From NCBI GenBank assembly GCA_021827465.1, contig JAKAVX010000030.1, positions 1-12,664 of the forward strand: a DNA stretch of 12,664 nt. The letters run 5' to 3'. The DNA comes from Deltaproteobacteria bacterium (GTDB lineage Bacteria > Desulfobacterota_B > Binatia > Binatales > Binataceae). The notes under the pieces are model-generated. The model was given only the letters and a program-made list of their open reading frames with translations. It was not told the DNA's origin and ran no database searches. A program made the translations under genes and the position numbers. Numbering within the stretch: position 1 is the first letter of the stretch; each line of letters starts with the position of its first letter. Positions 1-6,902 of the stretch are shown here, one piece after another.

Positions 1-125
1 AACAGGGTGTATCGGCCGATCGGCTGACCCCGCACGGTTATGGCAAGACCAACTTCGTGGCCAGCAACAAGACCAGCGAGGGCCGCGCGCAGAACCGGCG
101 AGTGGAGTTGGTTCCGATTCAATAA
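1..125 (+). CDS. OmpA-family C-terminal domain protein (3' fragment)
   Basis: This is the last 40 codons of a gene that begins outside the window; the first complete codon is at position 3 and the stop is TAA at 123-125. The residues contain the typical end of an OmpA/MotB peptidoglycan-binding domain: GVSADRLTPHGYG, then N-K-T-S-E-G-R-A-Q-N-R-R-V-E-L. The N..(E)GR..NRRVE pattern is the signature helix and last strand of this fold, which anchors outer-membrane proteins or lipoproteins to the cell wall. What precedes the domain (barrel, lipoprotein or other) cannot be seen. A strong hairpin 15 bases after the stop probably ends its transcript. Confidence 0.85.
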   Translation, partial: QGVSADRLTPHGYGKTNFVASNKTSEGRAQNRRVELVPIQ

Positions 126-139
126 ACGCTTCGTCAAAA

Positions 140-174
140 GCGCAGGCGGGCGCCGGGAAAGCGTCCGCCTGCGC
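140..174 (+). terminator. GC-rich stem-loop after the OmpA-like gene
   Basis: A perfect 10-bp stem (GCGCAGGCGG at 140-149 pairing with CCGCCTGCGC at 165-174) encloses a loop of about 15 bases, starting 15 bases after the OmpA-like stop codon. No T-run follows, so it is not a canonical intrinsic terminator. Its position and strength still fit a transcript end or 3'-end stabiliser. Confidence 0.55.
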
Positions 175-185
175 GCGTCCTGCGA

Positions 186-213
186 TTGACGCGGCGAACC
201 GCCGTAGTATTTT
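186..213 (+). promoter_or_regulatory. sigma70-like promoter for the CMD-family gene
   Basis: TTGACG (186-191) and TATTTT (208-213) are separated by 16 bp, in a locally AT-richer patch after the terminator hairpin. It would give a start near 220 and a leader of about 97 bases before the ATG at 317. This is a motif match only. Confidence 0.45.
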
Positions 214-316
214 ATCCGCTGAGTCGGGTTGAGAGCCTGAGAATGGACCCGTGCGACGCGCCGGCCCCGGCCCGCAGGCGCGGCGGGCATTCACTGCCTC
301 AAAAGGAAGGGGACAG

Positions 317-871
317 ATGATTCCATTGCTTGCGGTTGAGGAGGCCAAACGGCGCGGCGCGGAAGTCGGGCTCAGACAGGACCTCGCGGGTGTCAATGCG
401 TTTCGAGCGATGCTCAACAATGCGAAAGTCGCCGGCGCGATCGGGAACCTTCTGACGACGCTGCTTTTCGAGGGCTCGCTCGATACGCGGGCGCGCGAAC
501 TGGTGATCCTGCGCACCGGATGGCGCACCGGCTCGGAATATGAATTCTGCCAGCACCTTGCGATCGCGAAACGGCTCAAGATGCCCGACGAGGATATCCT
601 GGGCGTGCGCGATCCCGATTCGTGCAAGTCGTACAGCGAAGTCGATCGGGCGGTTATCAAGCTGACGGACGAACTGCTCGAAGGAACCGAGATTTCGCCT
701 GCAACGTGGAATACGCTCGTGCGCGCGTTCGAAACGCCGCATCTGCTCGAATTGCTCGCCGCGGCGGCGAACTGGCGATTCTTCGCGGTATTCCTCAAAG
801 CCGCCCAGGTCCCGCTCGATAGCGGAATACCGGGCCGGCCCGAAGGCAAGGCGCCCAAAACGAGGGTGTGA
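317..871 (+). CDS. Carboxymuconolactone decarboxylase (CMD/AhpD-like) family protein
   Basis: The product is a 184-aa cytoplasmic all-helical protein of the CMD/AhpD superfamily. It carries the family core RELVILR (residues 60-66) followed by GSEYEFCQH (72-80) and the helix LAIAKRLKMPDEDI. A second helical half (SEVDRAVIKLTDELL, 107-121) completes the fold at the usual family length. True AhpD peroxidase partners carry a CxxC pair; here only C78 is present, with H80 nearby. It is therefore closer to the gamma-CMD-like decarboxylase or hydrolase subgroup, and its substrate cannot be named. The ATG at 317 is preferred to an upstream in-frame GTG at 251 because AAGGAAGGGG lies just before it (about 303-312) and the extra N-terminus is low-complexity Arg/Pro/Ala. 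It converges with bioB. Confidence 0.8.
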   Translation: MIPLLAVEEAKRRGAEVGLRQDLAGVNAFRAMLNNAKVAGAIGNLLTTLLFEGSLDTRARELVILRTGWRTGSEYEFCQHLAIAKRLKMPDEDILGVRDPDSCKSYSEVDRAVIKLTDELLEGTEISPATWNTLVRAFETPHLLELLAAAANWRFFAVFLKAAQVPLDSGIPGRPEGKAPKTRV

Positions 872-967
872 TTCGCACGTGCCACAACCCTGAGCGGCGT
901 CGCATGGTCGAGCTGCTGAAAGAGCACACGGCGGCGCTATCGCCGGGTGCGGCGCGACGGACCGCGC

Positions 968-1960
968 TCAGGTTTCGACTTCGAAGCCGCTGCGCTCGAT
1001 AAGCGCGCGAGTCCGCTCGTAATCCCATCCCGGCGTCGTCAGGTAGCCGTTGACGAAGATTGAGTTGACGGCGTTGAACAGGTCGCCCTGACGCTCGCCG
1101 AGGTTCAGTTCGCGCCCGCCTGCCGCCCGGACCTCGCTCTTCGGATTCAGCATCCTGAACAGGCACGCGACTTTGAGGCATCGCTCAGGCGTCAGCATGC
1201 GAGTCGTTTCGAGCGCCGTTCCGGCCACCGGATGAAGGAAATTGACGGGCACCGAGTCGATCGCGAGACGGCGCGTCGCATAGGCAAGGTCGAGAATGTC
1301 GTCGTCCGTCTCGCCCATTCCGATTATTCCGCCCGAGCAGGTCGAGAGTCCGGCCGCGCGCACGTTTTCGATCGTGCGCACGCGATCGTCCCAGGTATGC
1401 GTGGTGCAGATTTCCGGATAGAAGCGGCGGCTCGTGTTCAGATTATGATTTATCCATCCCGCGCCCGCCGCCTTCAGCCTCTCGGCCTGATCCCGTTCGA
1501 GAAGGCCGATCGAAAGGCATAGTTCGAGTTCCGGCATCTCGGCGCGGATCCGTTCGCAGGCCTCGGCCATGTGTTCGATGTCGCGTTCCGCCGGACCGCG
1601 CATGCTGCATACCATGCAGTAGCGGCGCGCTCCGCTCTGGGCGGTGAGCCGAGCGCCTTCGACGAGCTGATCCACGGTCTGCATCTTGTAGACCGGGATA
1701 TCGGCCTTCGATACGCGTGACTGCGAGCAGTAATGACAGTCCTCGGCGCAGATTCCACTCTGCGCGTTACGCAGGATGCATATCTTCACGCGGCGGCCGA
1801 AAGACGCTTCGCGCACCCGGCGCGTCGCCGCAAGCAACTCGTCGAGCCGTTCGTCAGGCCAGTCGAGAATCGCCTGCGCGACTGAACGTTCGATTTCGAC
1901 ACCTGAAAGCACATCCGCGACCACGCGGTCGAGGTCGATAGCTGAAGGTTCGGTACTCAT
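968..1960 (-). CDS. bioB: Biotin synthase (radical SAM)
   Basis: BioB inserts sulfur into dethiobiotin, the last step of biotin synthesis, using a radical-SAM [4Fe-4S] cluster and a sacrificial second Fe-S cluster. The 330-aa product has the radical-SAM motif C71-x3-C75-x2-C78 (CAEDCHYCSQS). The second-cluster ligands are C115 (YCMVC), C208 (STCSGG) and R278 (EVRAAGGR), which correspond to E. coli C128, C188 and R260. NFLHPVAGTAL and GIIGMGET are also family-typical. The ATG at 1960 is chosen because homology begins soon after it; an in-frame start at 2017 would add 19 non-conserved residues. No strong Shine-Dalgarno is evident. It is the last gene of bioF-A-D-B, 98 bases after bioD. Confidence 0.96.
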   Translation of the reverse strand: MSTEPSAIDLDRVVADVLSGVEIERSVAQAILDWPDERLDELLAATRRVREASFGRRVKICILRNAQSGICAEDCHYCSQSRVSKADIPVYKMQTVDQLVEGARLTAQSGARRYCMVCSMRGPAERDIEHMAEACERIRAEMPELELCLSIGLLERDQAERLKAAGAGWINHNLNTSRRFYPEICTTHTWDDRVRTIENVRAAGLSTCSGGIIGMGETDDDILDLAYATRRLAIDSVPVNFLHPVAGTALETTRMLTPERCLKVACLFRMLNPKSEVRAAGGRELNLGERQGDLFNAVNSIFVNGYLTTPGWDYERTRALIERSGFEVET

Positions 1961-1992
1961 CACGGTCGATAGGATTCCATCCCCATCGCTCG

Positions 1993-2048
1993 CGCGCAAC
2001 GGGCCGTATGCGCGCACGCCCGGGCATTGTCACGGAAGACGTTGCGCG
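1993..2048. other. Inverted repeat in the bioD-bioB gap
   Basis: CGCGCAACG (1993-2001) and CGTTGCGCG (2040-2048) form a perfect 9-bp inverted repeat around a 38-base loop. The repeat occupies most of the only gap inside the biotin operon. It could fold in the mRNA before the bioB start and affect processing or relative bioB expression, but GC-rich DNA produces such repeats fairly often. Confidence 0.35.
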
Positions 2049-2058
2049 ACACGCGGGC

Positions 2059-2748
2059 TCATCGCGAGGCGTGTCCCCGTTCCAAAATCGAACCGATTAT
2101 CGCGAGGCTGACCGGCTCCTTATGGCGAATCCGCCCGAGGTACGGAACGTCAACCAGCCGCGCGAGCGAATCGGCGTTGGTCTCGGTCGCGGGAGTGGCC
2201 TCGGGCTCAACGTCGCTCAGCACCGCGCCGCGCAGGTCGAAGCCTCTGGCCTTTGCGTAATGGACCGTGAGGACGGCCGCATTGAGGCATCCGAGGCGGT
2301 TGCCCACGACGAGCACGACTTCAAGCCCGAGTCGCAGCGCAAGGTCGGCGTAATTGAAGCTCCATGTGAGCGGCACGGCGATTCCACCCGCGCCTTCCAC
2401 GATCACGAAATCGCTTCGGGCGGCGATTTCGCGGAAGCATCGCTCGATCCGCTCGGGATCGGGCGGCGCAAGGCGGTCCGCTTCGGCGGCGCGTGCGGGC
2501 GCGAGCGGGGAACGGTATCGATACGGGCATACCAGATCGAGCGATAGATCGGATGACGCCGCATAGATGAGCGCTCGCGCGTCGGCGGGCATCAATTCGC
2601 CGTCGGCGCCGGCGCATCCGGTCTCCGCGGGTTTCATCACGCCGACGCGCATCCCGCGCGCTTTCGCCGCAAAGGCGAGCGCGCATCCGAGCAGCGTTTT
2701 CCCCACCCCCGTATCGGTTCCGGTGATCATCAGGGCGCGCGCCGTCAT
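2059..2748 (-). CDS. bioD: Dethiobiotin synthetase
   Basis: BioD is a cytoplasmic ATP-dependent carboxylase that closes the ureido ring of dethiobiotin from 7,8-diaminopelargonate and CO2. The 229-aa product (E. coli about 225) begins with the P-loop GTDTGVGKT (10-18). MKPAETGC (38-45) is the substrate/phosphate loop, VEGAGGIAVPL (117-127) the second conserved loop, and VVGNRLGCLN (147-156) the nucleotide-base strand. The ATG overlaps the bioA stop codon by four bases (ATGA), indicating translational coupling. The lysine-containing MKP motif and both acidic positions are present, so it should be active. Confidence 0.95.
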   Translation of the reverse strand: MTARALMITGTDTGVGKTLLGCALAFAAKARGMRVGVMKPAETGCAGADGELMPADARALIYAASSDLSLDLVCPYRYRSPLAPARAAEADRLAPPDPERIERCFREIAARSDFVIVEGAGGIAVPLTWSFNYADLALRLGLEVVLVVGNRLGCLNAAVLTVHYAKARGFDLRGAVLSDVEPEATPATETNADSLARLVDVPYLGRIRHKEPVSLAIIGSILERGHASR

Positions 2749-4154
2749 GCCTCGGTCACCTCGCGTATCGATTCGAACGTCACACCGAGCAGCGTATCAA
2801 GCTCGCTCTCGCTTATCGAAAGCGGCGGCATCAGGACGATAACGTCGCCGAGCGGCCGAATCGCGACCCCGCGCCGCCGTGCCGCCTTGATCACGCGTAC
2901 ACCTGTCTGTTCGGCGATCTTGTAGGGCTCCCTGCGTGTTGGATCGCGCATCAGTTCGATTCCGACCATCATTCCGGCCTGCCGGATGTCTGCTACGTGG
3001 GCAAGCGCTGCGAATCGTTCATTGAGGACGTGCGTTATCTGCGCAATCCGAGGCGCCAGCCGCTCGATTACCGCCTCGTCGCGAAAAATCCCGAGGTTGG
3101 CGCACGCGACCGCGGCGGCGAGCGGGTTTCCGGTGTAGGTGTGGCCGTAGTAGAAAGCGCGATACTCGTCGGGCTCGCCGAGGAAGGCCGCGAAAATTTC
3201 CTCGGTAGCGAGCGTCGCCGCGAGCGGCAGGTATCCGCCGGTGATTCCCTTGCCGAGGCACATCAGGTCGGGGCGGAGTCCCGCATGCTCCGACGCGAAC
3301 ATCCTGCCGGTGCGCCCGAATCCGGTCGCGACCTCGTCGGCGATTACCAGTGCGCCGGCCTGATGGGCGAGGCGTGCAATCTCGCGCAGGTACTCGGGCG
3401 GATGGTTCCACATCCCGGCGGCGCCCTGCATGATCGGCTCGACAACCAGCGCCGCGAGTTCGCCGGAAGTCTCGCGGATGAGATCGCGCGCCTCAGCGAG
3501 CGAGCGCTCGAGCGCCGCGCCGGGCGCCATCCCGTGATGGAAGCGAAACACGTGGGGCGGATCGGTTTTTGCTGCGTCGAAGAGAAGCGGGCGCAGATGG
3601 CGATGGAACTGTTCGGCGTAACCAAGACTAACCGAGCCGAGCGTGTCGCCGTGATAAGAGCCGCTCAGCGTGAGAAAGCGCGTTCTTCGCGTCTCGCCCC
3701 TGAGTTGCCAGTATTGCGCCGCGATTCGAAGCGCCACCTCGACCGCCTCCGCGCCCGAGTCGGAATAGAAAACCCGCGCAAGACCCGGTGGAACGATCGC
3801 GATCAGAGCCTCGGCGAGTTCGGTCGCGGGGACGTTCGCCAGGCCGAGCATTGTCGAGTGAGCGACGCGGCCGGCCTGCGCGGCGAGCGCCTCGTCGAGC
3901 TCGCGCCGTCGATGGCCGTGGACGTTGCACCATAGCGAGGAAACCCCGTCGAGATAGCGGTTCCCGTTCACGTCGATCAGGTAATTCCCTTCGCCGCGTT
4001 CGATAATCAGCGGTTCCTCGTTCATCCAGATCTTCATCTGGGTGAACGGATGCCACACGTGGCGGCGATCGATCTCTGAAAGTCTCGCGTAGCGTTCGTG
4101 CTCAGTCATTGTTTGTTTGAAGGATGCTGACGAATCAGATGAGTTTGGATTCAT
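2745..4154 (-). CDS. bioA: Adenosylmethionine/lysine-8-amino-7-oxononanoate aminotransferase (DAPA synthase)
   Basis: BioA is a PLP-dependent class III aminotransferase converting KAPA to DAPA. The 469-aa product shows WHPFTQM (34-40), SSLWCNVHGH (72-81), the PLP-phosphate loop YSDSGAEA (130-137), SYHGDT (166-171), D273 in IADEVATGFGR and the Schiff-base lysine K302 in GKGITGGYLP. The ATG at 4154 is preferred because GAGGCGG precedes it by six bases; it overlaps the end of bioF by 20 bases. An alternative ATG at 4109 lacks a clear ribosome binding site. E. coli Tyr17 and Trp52, near the SAM-binding site, correspond to F37 and L74 here. The surrounding sequence resembles the Bacillus enzyme that uses lysine as amino donor, so the donor is uncertain. 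Confidence 0.95.
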   Translation of the reverse strand: MNPNSSDSSASFKQTMTEHERYARLSEIDRRHVWHPFTQMKIWMNEEPLIIERGEGNYLIDVNGNRYLDGVSSLWCNVHGHRRRELDEALAAQAGRVAHSTMLGLANVPATELAEALIAIVPPGLARVFYSDSGAEAVEVALRIAAQYWQLRGETRRTRFLTLSGSYHGDTLGSVSLGYAEQFHRHLRPLLFDAAKTDPPHVFRFHHGMAPGAALERSLAEARDLIRETSGELAALVVEPIMQGAAGMWNHPPEYLREIARLAHQAGALVIADEVATGFGRTGRMFASEHAGLRPDLMCLGKGITGGYLPLAATLATEEIFAAFLGEPDEYRAFYYGHTYTGNPLAAAVACANLGIFRDEAVIERLAPRIAQITHVLNERFAALAHVADIRQAGMMVGIELMRDPTRREPYKIAEQTGVRVIKAARRRGVAIRPLGDVIVLMPPLSISESELDTLLGVTFESIREVTEA

Positions 4155-5313
4155 GTGCCGCCTCGGCGAACGCCGAGAGCGCCCGGTCGAGTTCGCCGCG
4201 CGAGTGAGCGGCGGTAGGGGTTGCGCGAAGCCGCGCCGTACCCGCAGGAACGGTGGGCGGACGGATCGCGATCACGTACACGCCGCGGGAAAAAAGCGCA
4301 CGCGAGAGACGAAGCGCCGCCTCCGACTCGCCCACCATCACGGGCAATATCGGTGAGGCGGTCTCGCCGATAGTGAAGCCGAGCCGCTCTAGTCCGGCGC
4401 GGAGATAGCGGGCGTTGTCGTGCAGGCGATCGACCATCCAGGGCTCCGATTCCAACACGCGAAGCGCGGCGTCGGCCGCGGCGGCGTTCGCGGGCGGCAG
4501 GCCCGTCGAGTAGATGAAGCTTCGCGCCCTGTTCACCAGATAGTCGGTCAGAATGGCGGAGCCGGCGACGTAAGCCCCGTACGCGCCGAGTGCTTTGCTG
4601 AGCGTGCCGATATGGACGTCGATCTCGCGCGTCAGCCCGAGTTCCGCGGCAAGGCCCGCTCCCGCCGGGCCGATTACGCCGACGCCGTGTGCCTCGTCGA
4701 TGACGACGGCGGCGCGGTGTTCGCGCGCCAGTTCGACGATTTGCGCGAGCGGCGCGAGATCGCCGTCCATGCTGAAGACGGAATCGCTGACGATGAGCCG
4801 CCGGCGGGCGTCGCGCGATTCGTCGAGCAGCGTCCGCAGATGGGCGACATCGCGATGGCGATAAATGGCGACGTGTGCGCGGCTGAGGCGGCATCCGTCG
4901 ACAAGGCTCGCGTGGTTGAGTTCATCGCTCAGGATCGCATCGCCCGGTCCGGCGAGCGCACCAAGGACGCCGATATTGGCGAGGTATCCGGAACCGAACA
5001 CCAGCGCGGATTCGAGGCCCTTGAAATCGGCGATATGCTTTTCGAGCCGCACGAGAGGTTCGAGATTGCCCGCAATAAGACGCGACGCACCAGCGCCGCT
5101 TCCGTATTGCGCAAGCGCGTGTGCTGCGGCTTCCTTGACGGCGGGATGCGCCGCGAGCCCGAGGTAATTGTTCGACGAGAGCATCAGGAGACGCCGACCG
5201 CCGATCGTGACGGTCGTATCCTGCGCACTTTCCACAACGCGGAGCGAGCGCCTGAGCGATCGCCGCTCGAGGTCCCGAAGTGCGTCCTCAAGTTCCGAAT
5301 CCAAAATCGCCAT
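4135..5313 (-). CDS. bioF: 8-amino-7-oxononanoate synthase (KAPA synthase)
   Basis: BioF condenses a pimeloyl thioester with L-alanine to give KAPA, the first committed ring-forming step. The 392-aa product (family about 385-400) is a PLP alpha-oxoamine synthase. It has SSNNYLGL (46-53), GSGAGASRL (71-79), H134 in LNHASL, S179-region DSVFSMDGD, D206/H209 in VIDEAHGVG and the PLP lysine K240 in GTLSKALGAYG. The ATG at 5313 is chosen because homology starts at once (AILDSELEDALRDLE). The longer open frame upstream runs into the divergent MaoC gene and is not conserved. No Shine-Dalgarno is visible, and a palindrome lies 11-23 bases upstream. It is the first gene of the operon and its last 20 bases overlap bioA. 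Confidence 0.96.
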   Translation of the reverse strand: MAILDSELEDALRDLERRSLRRSLRVVESAQDTTVTIGGRRLLMLSSNNYLGLAAHPAVKEAAAHALAQYGSGAGASRLIAGNLEPLVRLEKHIADFKGLESALVFGSGYLANIGVLGALAGPGDAILSDELNHASLVDGCRLSRAHVAIYRHRDVAHLRTLLDESRDARRRLIVSDSVFSMDGDLAPLAQIVELAREHRAAVVIDEAHGVGVIGPAGAGLAAELGLTREIDVHIGTLSKALGAYGAYVAGSAILTDYLVNRARSFIYSTGLPPANAAAADAALRVLESEPWMVDRLHDNARYLRAGLERLGFTIGETASPILPVMVGESEAALRLSRALFSRGVYVIAIRPPTVPAGTARLRATPTAAHSRGELDRALSAFAEAAHESKLI

Positions 5314-5323
5314 CGCATGAGAA

Positions 5324-5336
5324 GTTTGTCGCAAAC
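5324..5336. promoter_or_regulatory. Palindrome upstream of bioF (possible operator)
   Basis: GTTTG-TCG-CAAAC is a perfect 5-bp inverted repeat. It extends imperfectly to AAGTTTGTCGCAAACCTT (5322-5339), starting 11 bases upstream of the bioF ATG. It does not match my recollection of the BirA (TTGTAAACC...GGTTTACAA), BioR (TTATctATAA-type) or BioQ operators, although the TTTG/CAAA halves faintly recall a BirA half-site. Its location inside the bioF leader suits a repressor site for the biotin operon. Confidence 0.35.
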
Positions 5337-5398
5337 CTTGCGTGCGCGCGAGAGCCGGATCGCGACGCCGAACCAGTGGTTGTCCGATAGCGCGTCGT

Positions 5399-5404
5399 GA
5401 TAAT
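5399..5404 (+). promoter_or_regulatory. Candidate -10 element for the MaoC-CitE pair
   Basis: GATAAT within CGTGATAATCC is the best -10-like sequence before the MaoC gene. A clear -35 is missing: TTGTCC lies only 13 bp upstream. A start near 5411 would place the stem-loop at 5415-5437 in the leader. Confidence 0.25.
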
Positions 5405-5414
5405 CCAGAAGGAC

Positions 5415-5437
5415 GGGGCCGGCGCTCAGCCGGCCTC
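5415..5437 (+). other. Stem-loop in the MaoC gene leader
   Basis: GGCCGGC (5417-5423) pairs perfectly with GCCGGCC (5429-5435) around loop GCTCA. One G-U pair and one G-C pair extend the stem to 9 bp. It ends about 16 bases before the ribosome binding site GGGAG (5454-5458), so it does not occlude it. It could be a leader structure, an operator, or a terminator for transcripts entering from elsewhere. Confidence 0.4.
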
Positions 5438-5464
5438 ATTGATTCAAGAAGAAGGGAGTTAGTG

Positions 5465-5917
5465 ATGGCGGGCCTGTATTTTGAAGAATTCGAAGTCGGC
5501 CGCGTGTTCAAGCATGCCACGACCCGCACGGTGAGCGAGATGGACAACGTGCTGTTCAGCGCGCTGACGCACAATCCGCAGCCGCTTCATCTCGACGAGG
5601 AATTTGCCTCGAAGACCGAGTTCGGCAAGCGCCTGGTCAACAGCATTTTCACGCTCGGCCTGATGATCGGGGTCTCGGTCTCCGACACGACGCTCGGCAC
5701 GACGATCGCGAATCTCGGAATGTCCGACGTGAGATTTCCGAAGCCCGTGTTCCACGGCGATACGCTGCGCTCCGAGACTTCCGTGGCTGAAAAGCGCGAA
5801 AGCCGCTCGCGCGCCGACGCCGGCATCATCGTGTTCGAGCATCGATGCTTCAATCAGCGCGACGAGGAAGTCGCGTATTGCCGTCGCTCCGCCCTGATGC
5901 GCAAGGGACCCGCATGA
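5465..5917 (+). CDS. MaoC-like single-hotdog enoyl-CoA hydratase
   Basis: This 150-aa cytoplasmic protein has the MaoC (R)-specific hydratase fold as one hotdog domain. Its active-site segment reads [14 protein letters not shown] (residues 35-48). The His in PLH matches the catalytic His. The catalytic Asp of the textbook pattern (GDxNPxH) is replaced by His or supplied elsewhere, which I recall as usual for the NPQPLHLD subgroup. It begins at ATG 5465 with AAGGGAG six bases upstream; the longer in-frame extension is unsupported. Its stop overlaps the start of the CitE-like gene (ATGA), so the two enzymes probably act in sequence: hydration of an enoyl-CoA, then cleavage of the 3-hydroxyacyl-CoA. 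The substrate is unproven. Confidence 0.85.
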   Translation: MAGLYFEEFEVGRVFKHATTRTVSEMDNVLFSALTHNPQPLHLDEEFASKTEFGKRLVNSIFTLGLMIGVSVSDTTLGTTIANLGMSDVRFPKPVFHGDTLRSETSVAEKRESRSRADAGIIVFEHRCFNQRDEEVAYCRRSALMRKGPA

Positions 5918-6801
5918 TTATCCAGCGTTCTTTTCTGTTTGTTCCGGGCGACAGCGAGCGAAAGCTCGCGAAGGGCGAATCGGCCGGCGCCGACGCGCTG
6001 ATACTCGATCTGGAGGATTCGGTTCCAGCAAGCCGCATCGAGATCGCGCGCACGATGGTTCTCGGCTACCTGAAGAGCCATCCCGCGCGCGAGCGGTCTC
6101 GGCTATGGGTGCGGATAAACCCGCTCTCTACGCCGAAGGCGCTGCCCGACCTCGCCGCGATCGTTGCCGGAGCGCCGGACGGAATTCTTCTGCCAAAGGT
6201 CACCTCTTCGGCCGACGTGGTGGTGCTCGACCATTACCTCGACGCGCTCGAGACGCGAGAGGGAATTGCGCGCGGTTCGATCCGTATCCTGCCGGTTGCG
6301 ACCGAGACCGCTGCCGGCGTGTTCACGCTCGGCGGGTATGCGGGATGCAGTCCGCGCCTGTTCGGGCTTACCTGGGGCGCGGAGGACCTGTCGGCGGCGC
6401 TCGGCGCGAGCACGAAATGCGACGAGTCGGGCGATCTCGAGTTCACTTACAGGATGGCGCGTTCGCTGTGCCTGTTGGGCGCGGTTGCAGCCGGAGTCGA
6501 ACCGATAGACACGACCAGCACCGATATCCGCAACATGGATTCGGTTCGGCGCGAATCGGAGGCGGCGCGGCGCGCGGGTTTCACCGGCAAGATCGCGATC
6601 CATCCAGACCAGGTCGGGGTGATCAACGCGGCGTTCACGCCGTCGCCCGAGGACGTGGCGTATGCGACGCGCGTGGTCGAGGCTTTTTCGGGCGGCGCCG
6701 GGACGATCGCGCTCGACGGAAAGATGCTCGACATGCCGCATCTGAAGCAGGCCCAGCGGGTGCTCGTGATGGCTGAGGCGACGCGCAAGCGCGGCGGTTG
6801 A
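5914..6801 (+). CDS. CitE-like CoA-ester lyase (HpcH/HpaI aldolase family)
   Basis: This 295-aa TIM-barrel Mg2+-dependent lyase is of the citrate-lyase-beta/malyl-CoA-lyase type. It shows [17 protein letters not shown] (5-21), the acidic strand LDLEDSVP (31-38), substrate-binding R67 in WVRINP, ILLPKV (91-96), metal ligands E131 in ATETAAGV and D158 in [11 protein letters not shown], and IAIHPDQV (227-234). Stand-alone members cleave malyl-CoA, beta-methylmalyl-CoA or citramalyl-CoA into acetyl- or propionyl-CoA plus a 2-oxoacid, or act as thioesterases. No citrate lyase alpha or gamma subunit is present, so it is not a classical citrate lyase. The start overlaps the MaoC gene stop by four bases. 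Confidence 0.9.
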   Translation: MIIQRSFLFVPGDSERKLAKGESAGADALILDLEDSVPASRIEIARTMVLGYLKSHPARERSRLWVRINPLSTPKALPDLAAIVAGAPDGILLPKVTSSADVVVLDHYLDALETREGIARGSIRILPVATETAAGVFTLGGYAGCSPRLFGLTWGAEDLSAALGASTKCDESGDLEFTYRMARSLCLLGAVAAGVEPIDTTSTDIRNMDSVRRESEAARRAGFTGKIAIHPDQVGVINAAFTPSPEDVAYATRVVEAFSGGAGTIALDGKMLDMPHLKQAQRVLVMAEATRKRGG

Positions 6802-6834
6802 GAGCGCGGCGCGACGCCTGACCGCGCACGCAAG

Positions 6835-6897
6835 CGTACCGATCGCGCAGCGCGCGCGCGACAGGTACGTGCGGCCGGAGCGTGGCTACGAACGCTC
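6835..6897. other. Hairpin-rich convergent intergenic region
   Basis: Between the converging CitE-like and CtaG genes, CGTACC (6835-6840) pairs with GGTACG (6864-6869). Nested inside, TCGCGC (6843-6848) pairs with GCGCGA (6856-6861). A second stem follows: GAGCGT (6878-6883) with ACGCTC (6892-6897). Without T-runs these are not canonical terminators, but a bidirectional transcript end is expected here. Confidence 0.4.
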
Positions 6898-6902
6898 GGC
6901 GG

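Noticed and set aside
218..262. Leader before the CMD gene contains CTGAGA...ACCC spacing resembling the 5' half of a TPP riboswitch (THI box).
   Set aside because: The required second half (CCTGATCTGG...CCAGCG...GGGA pattern) is missing downstream, and the gene has no thiamine link.
932..954. Small hairpins (CGGCG/CGCCG and CGCCG/CGGCG) between the CMD gene and bioB as a terminator.
   Set aside because: The stems are only 5 bp, mutually exclusive, and lack a T-run on either strand, so they are not convincing as a terminator.
2997..3935. Long plus-strand open frame (312 codons) opposite bioA.
   Set aside because: It is antisense to a clear bioA with all active-site motifs. It has no recognisable domains and is a typical high-GC shadow frame.
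4420..5400. Long plus-strand open frame (326 codons) opposite bioF.
   Set aside because: It is fully antisense to bioF, shows no domain motifs and extends into the divergent promoter.
5314..5574. N-terminal extension of bioF by 87 residues.
   Set aside because: It overlaps the MaoC coding sequence and has low-complexity composition; BioF homology begins at the ATG at 5313.
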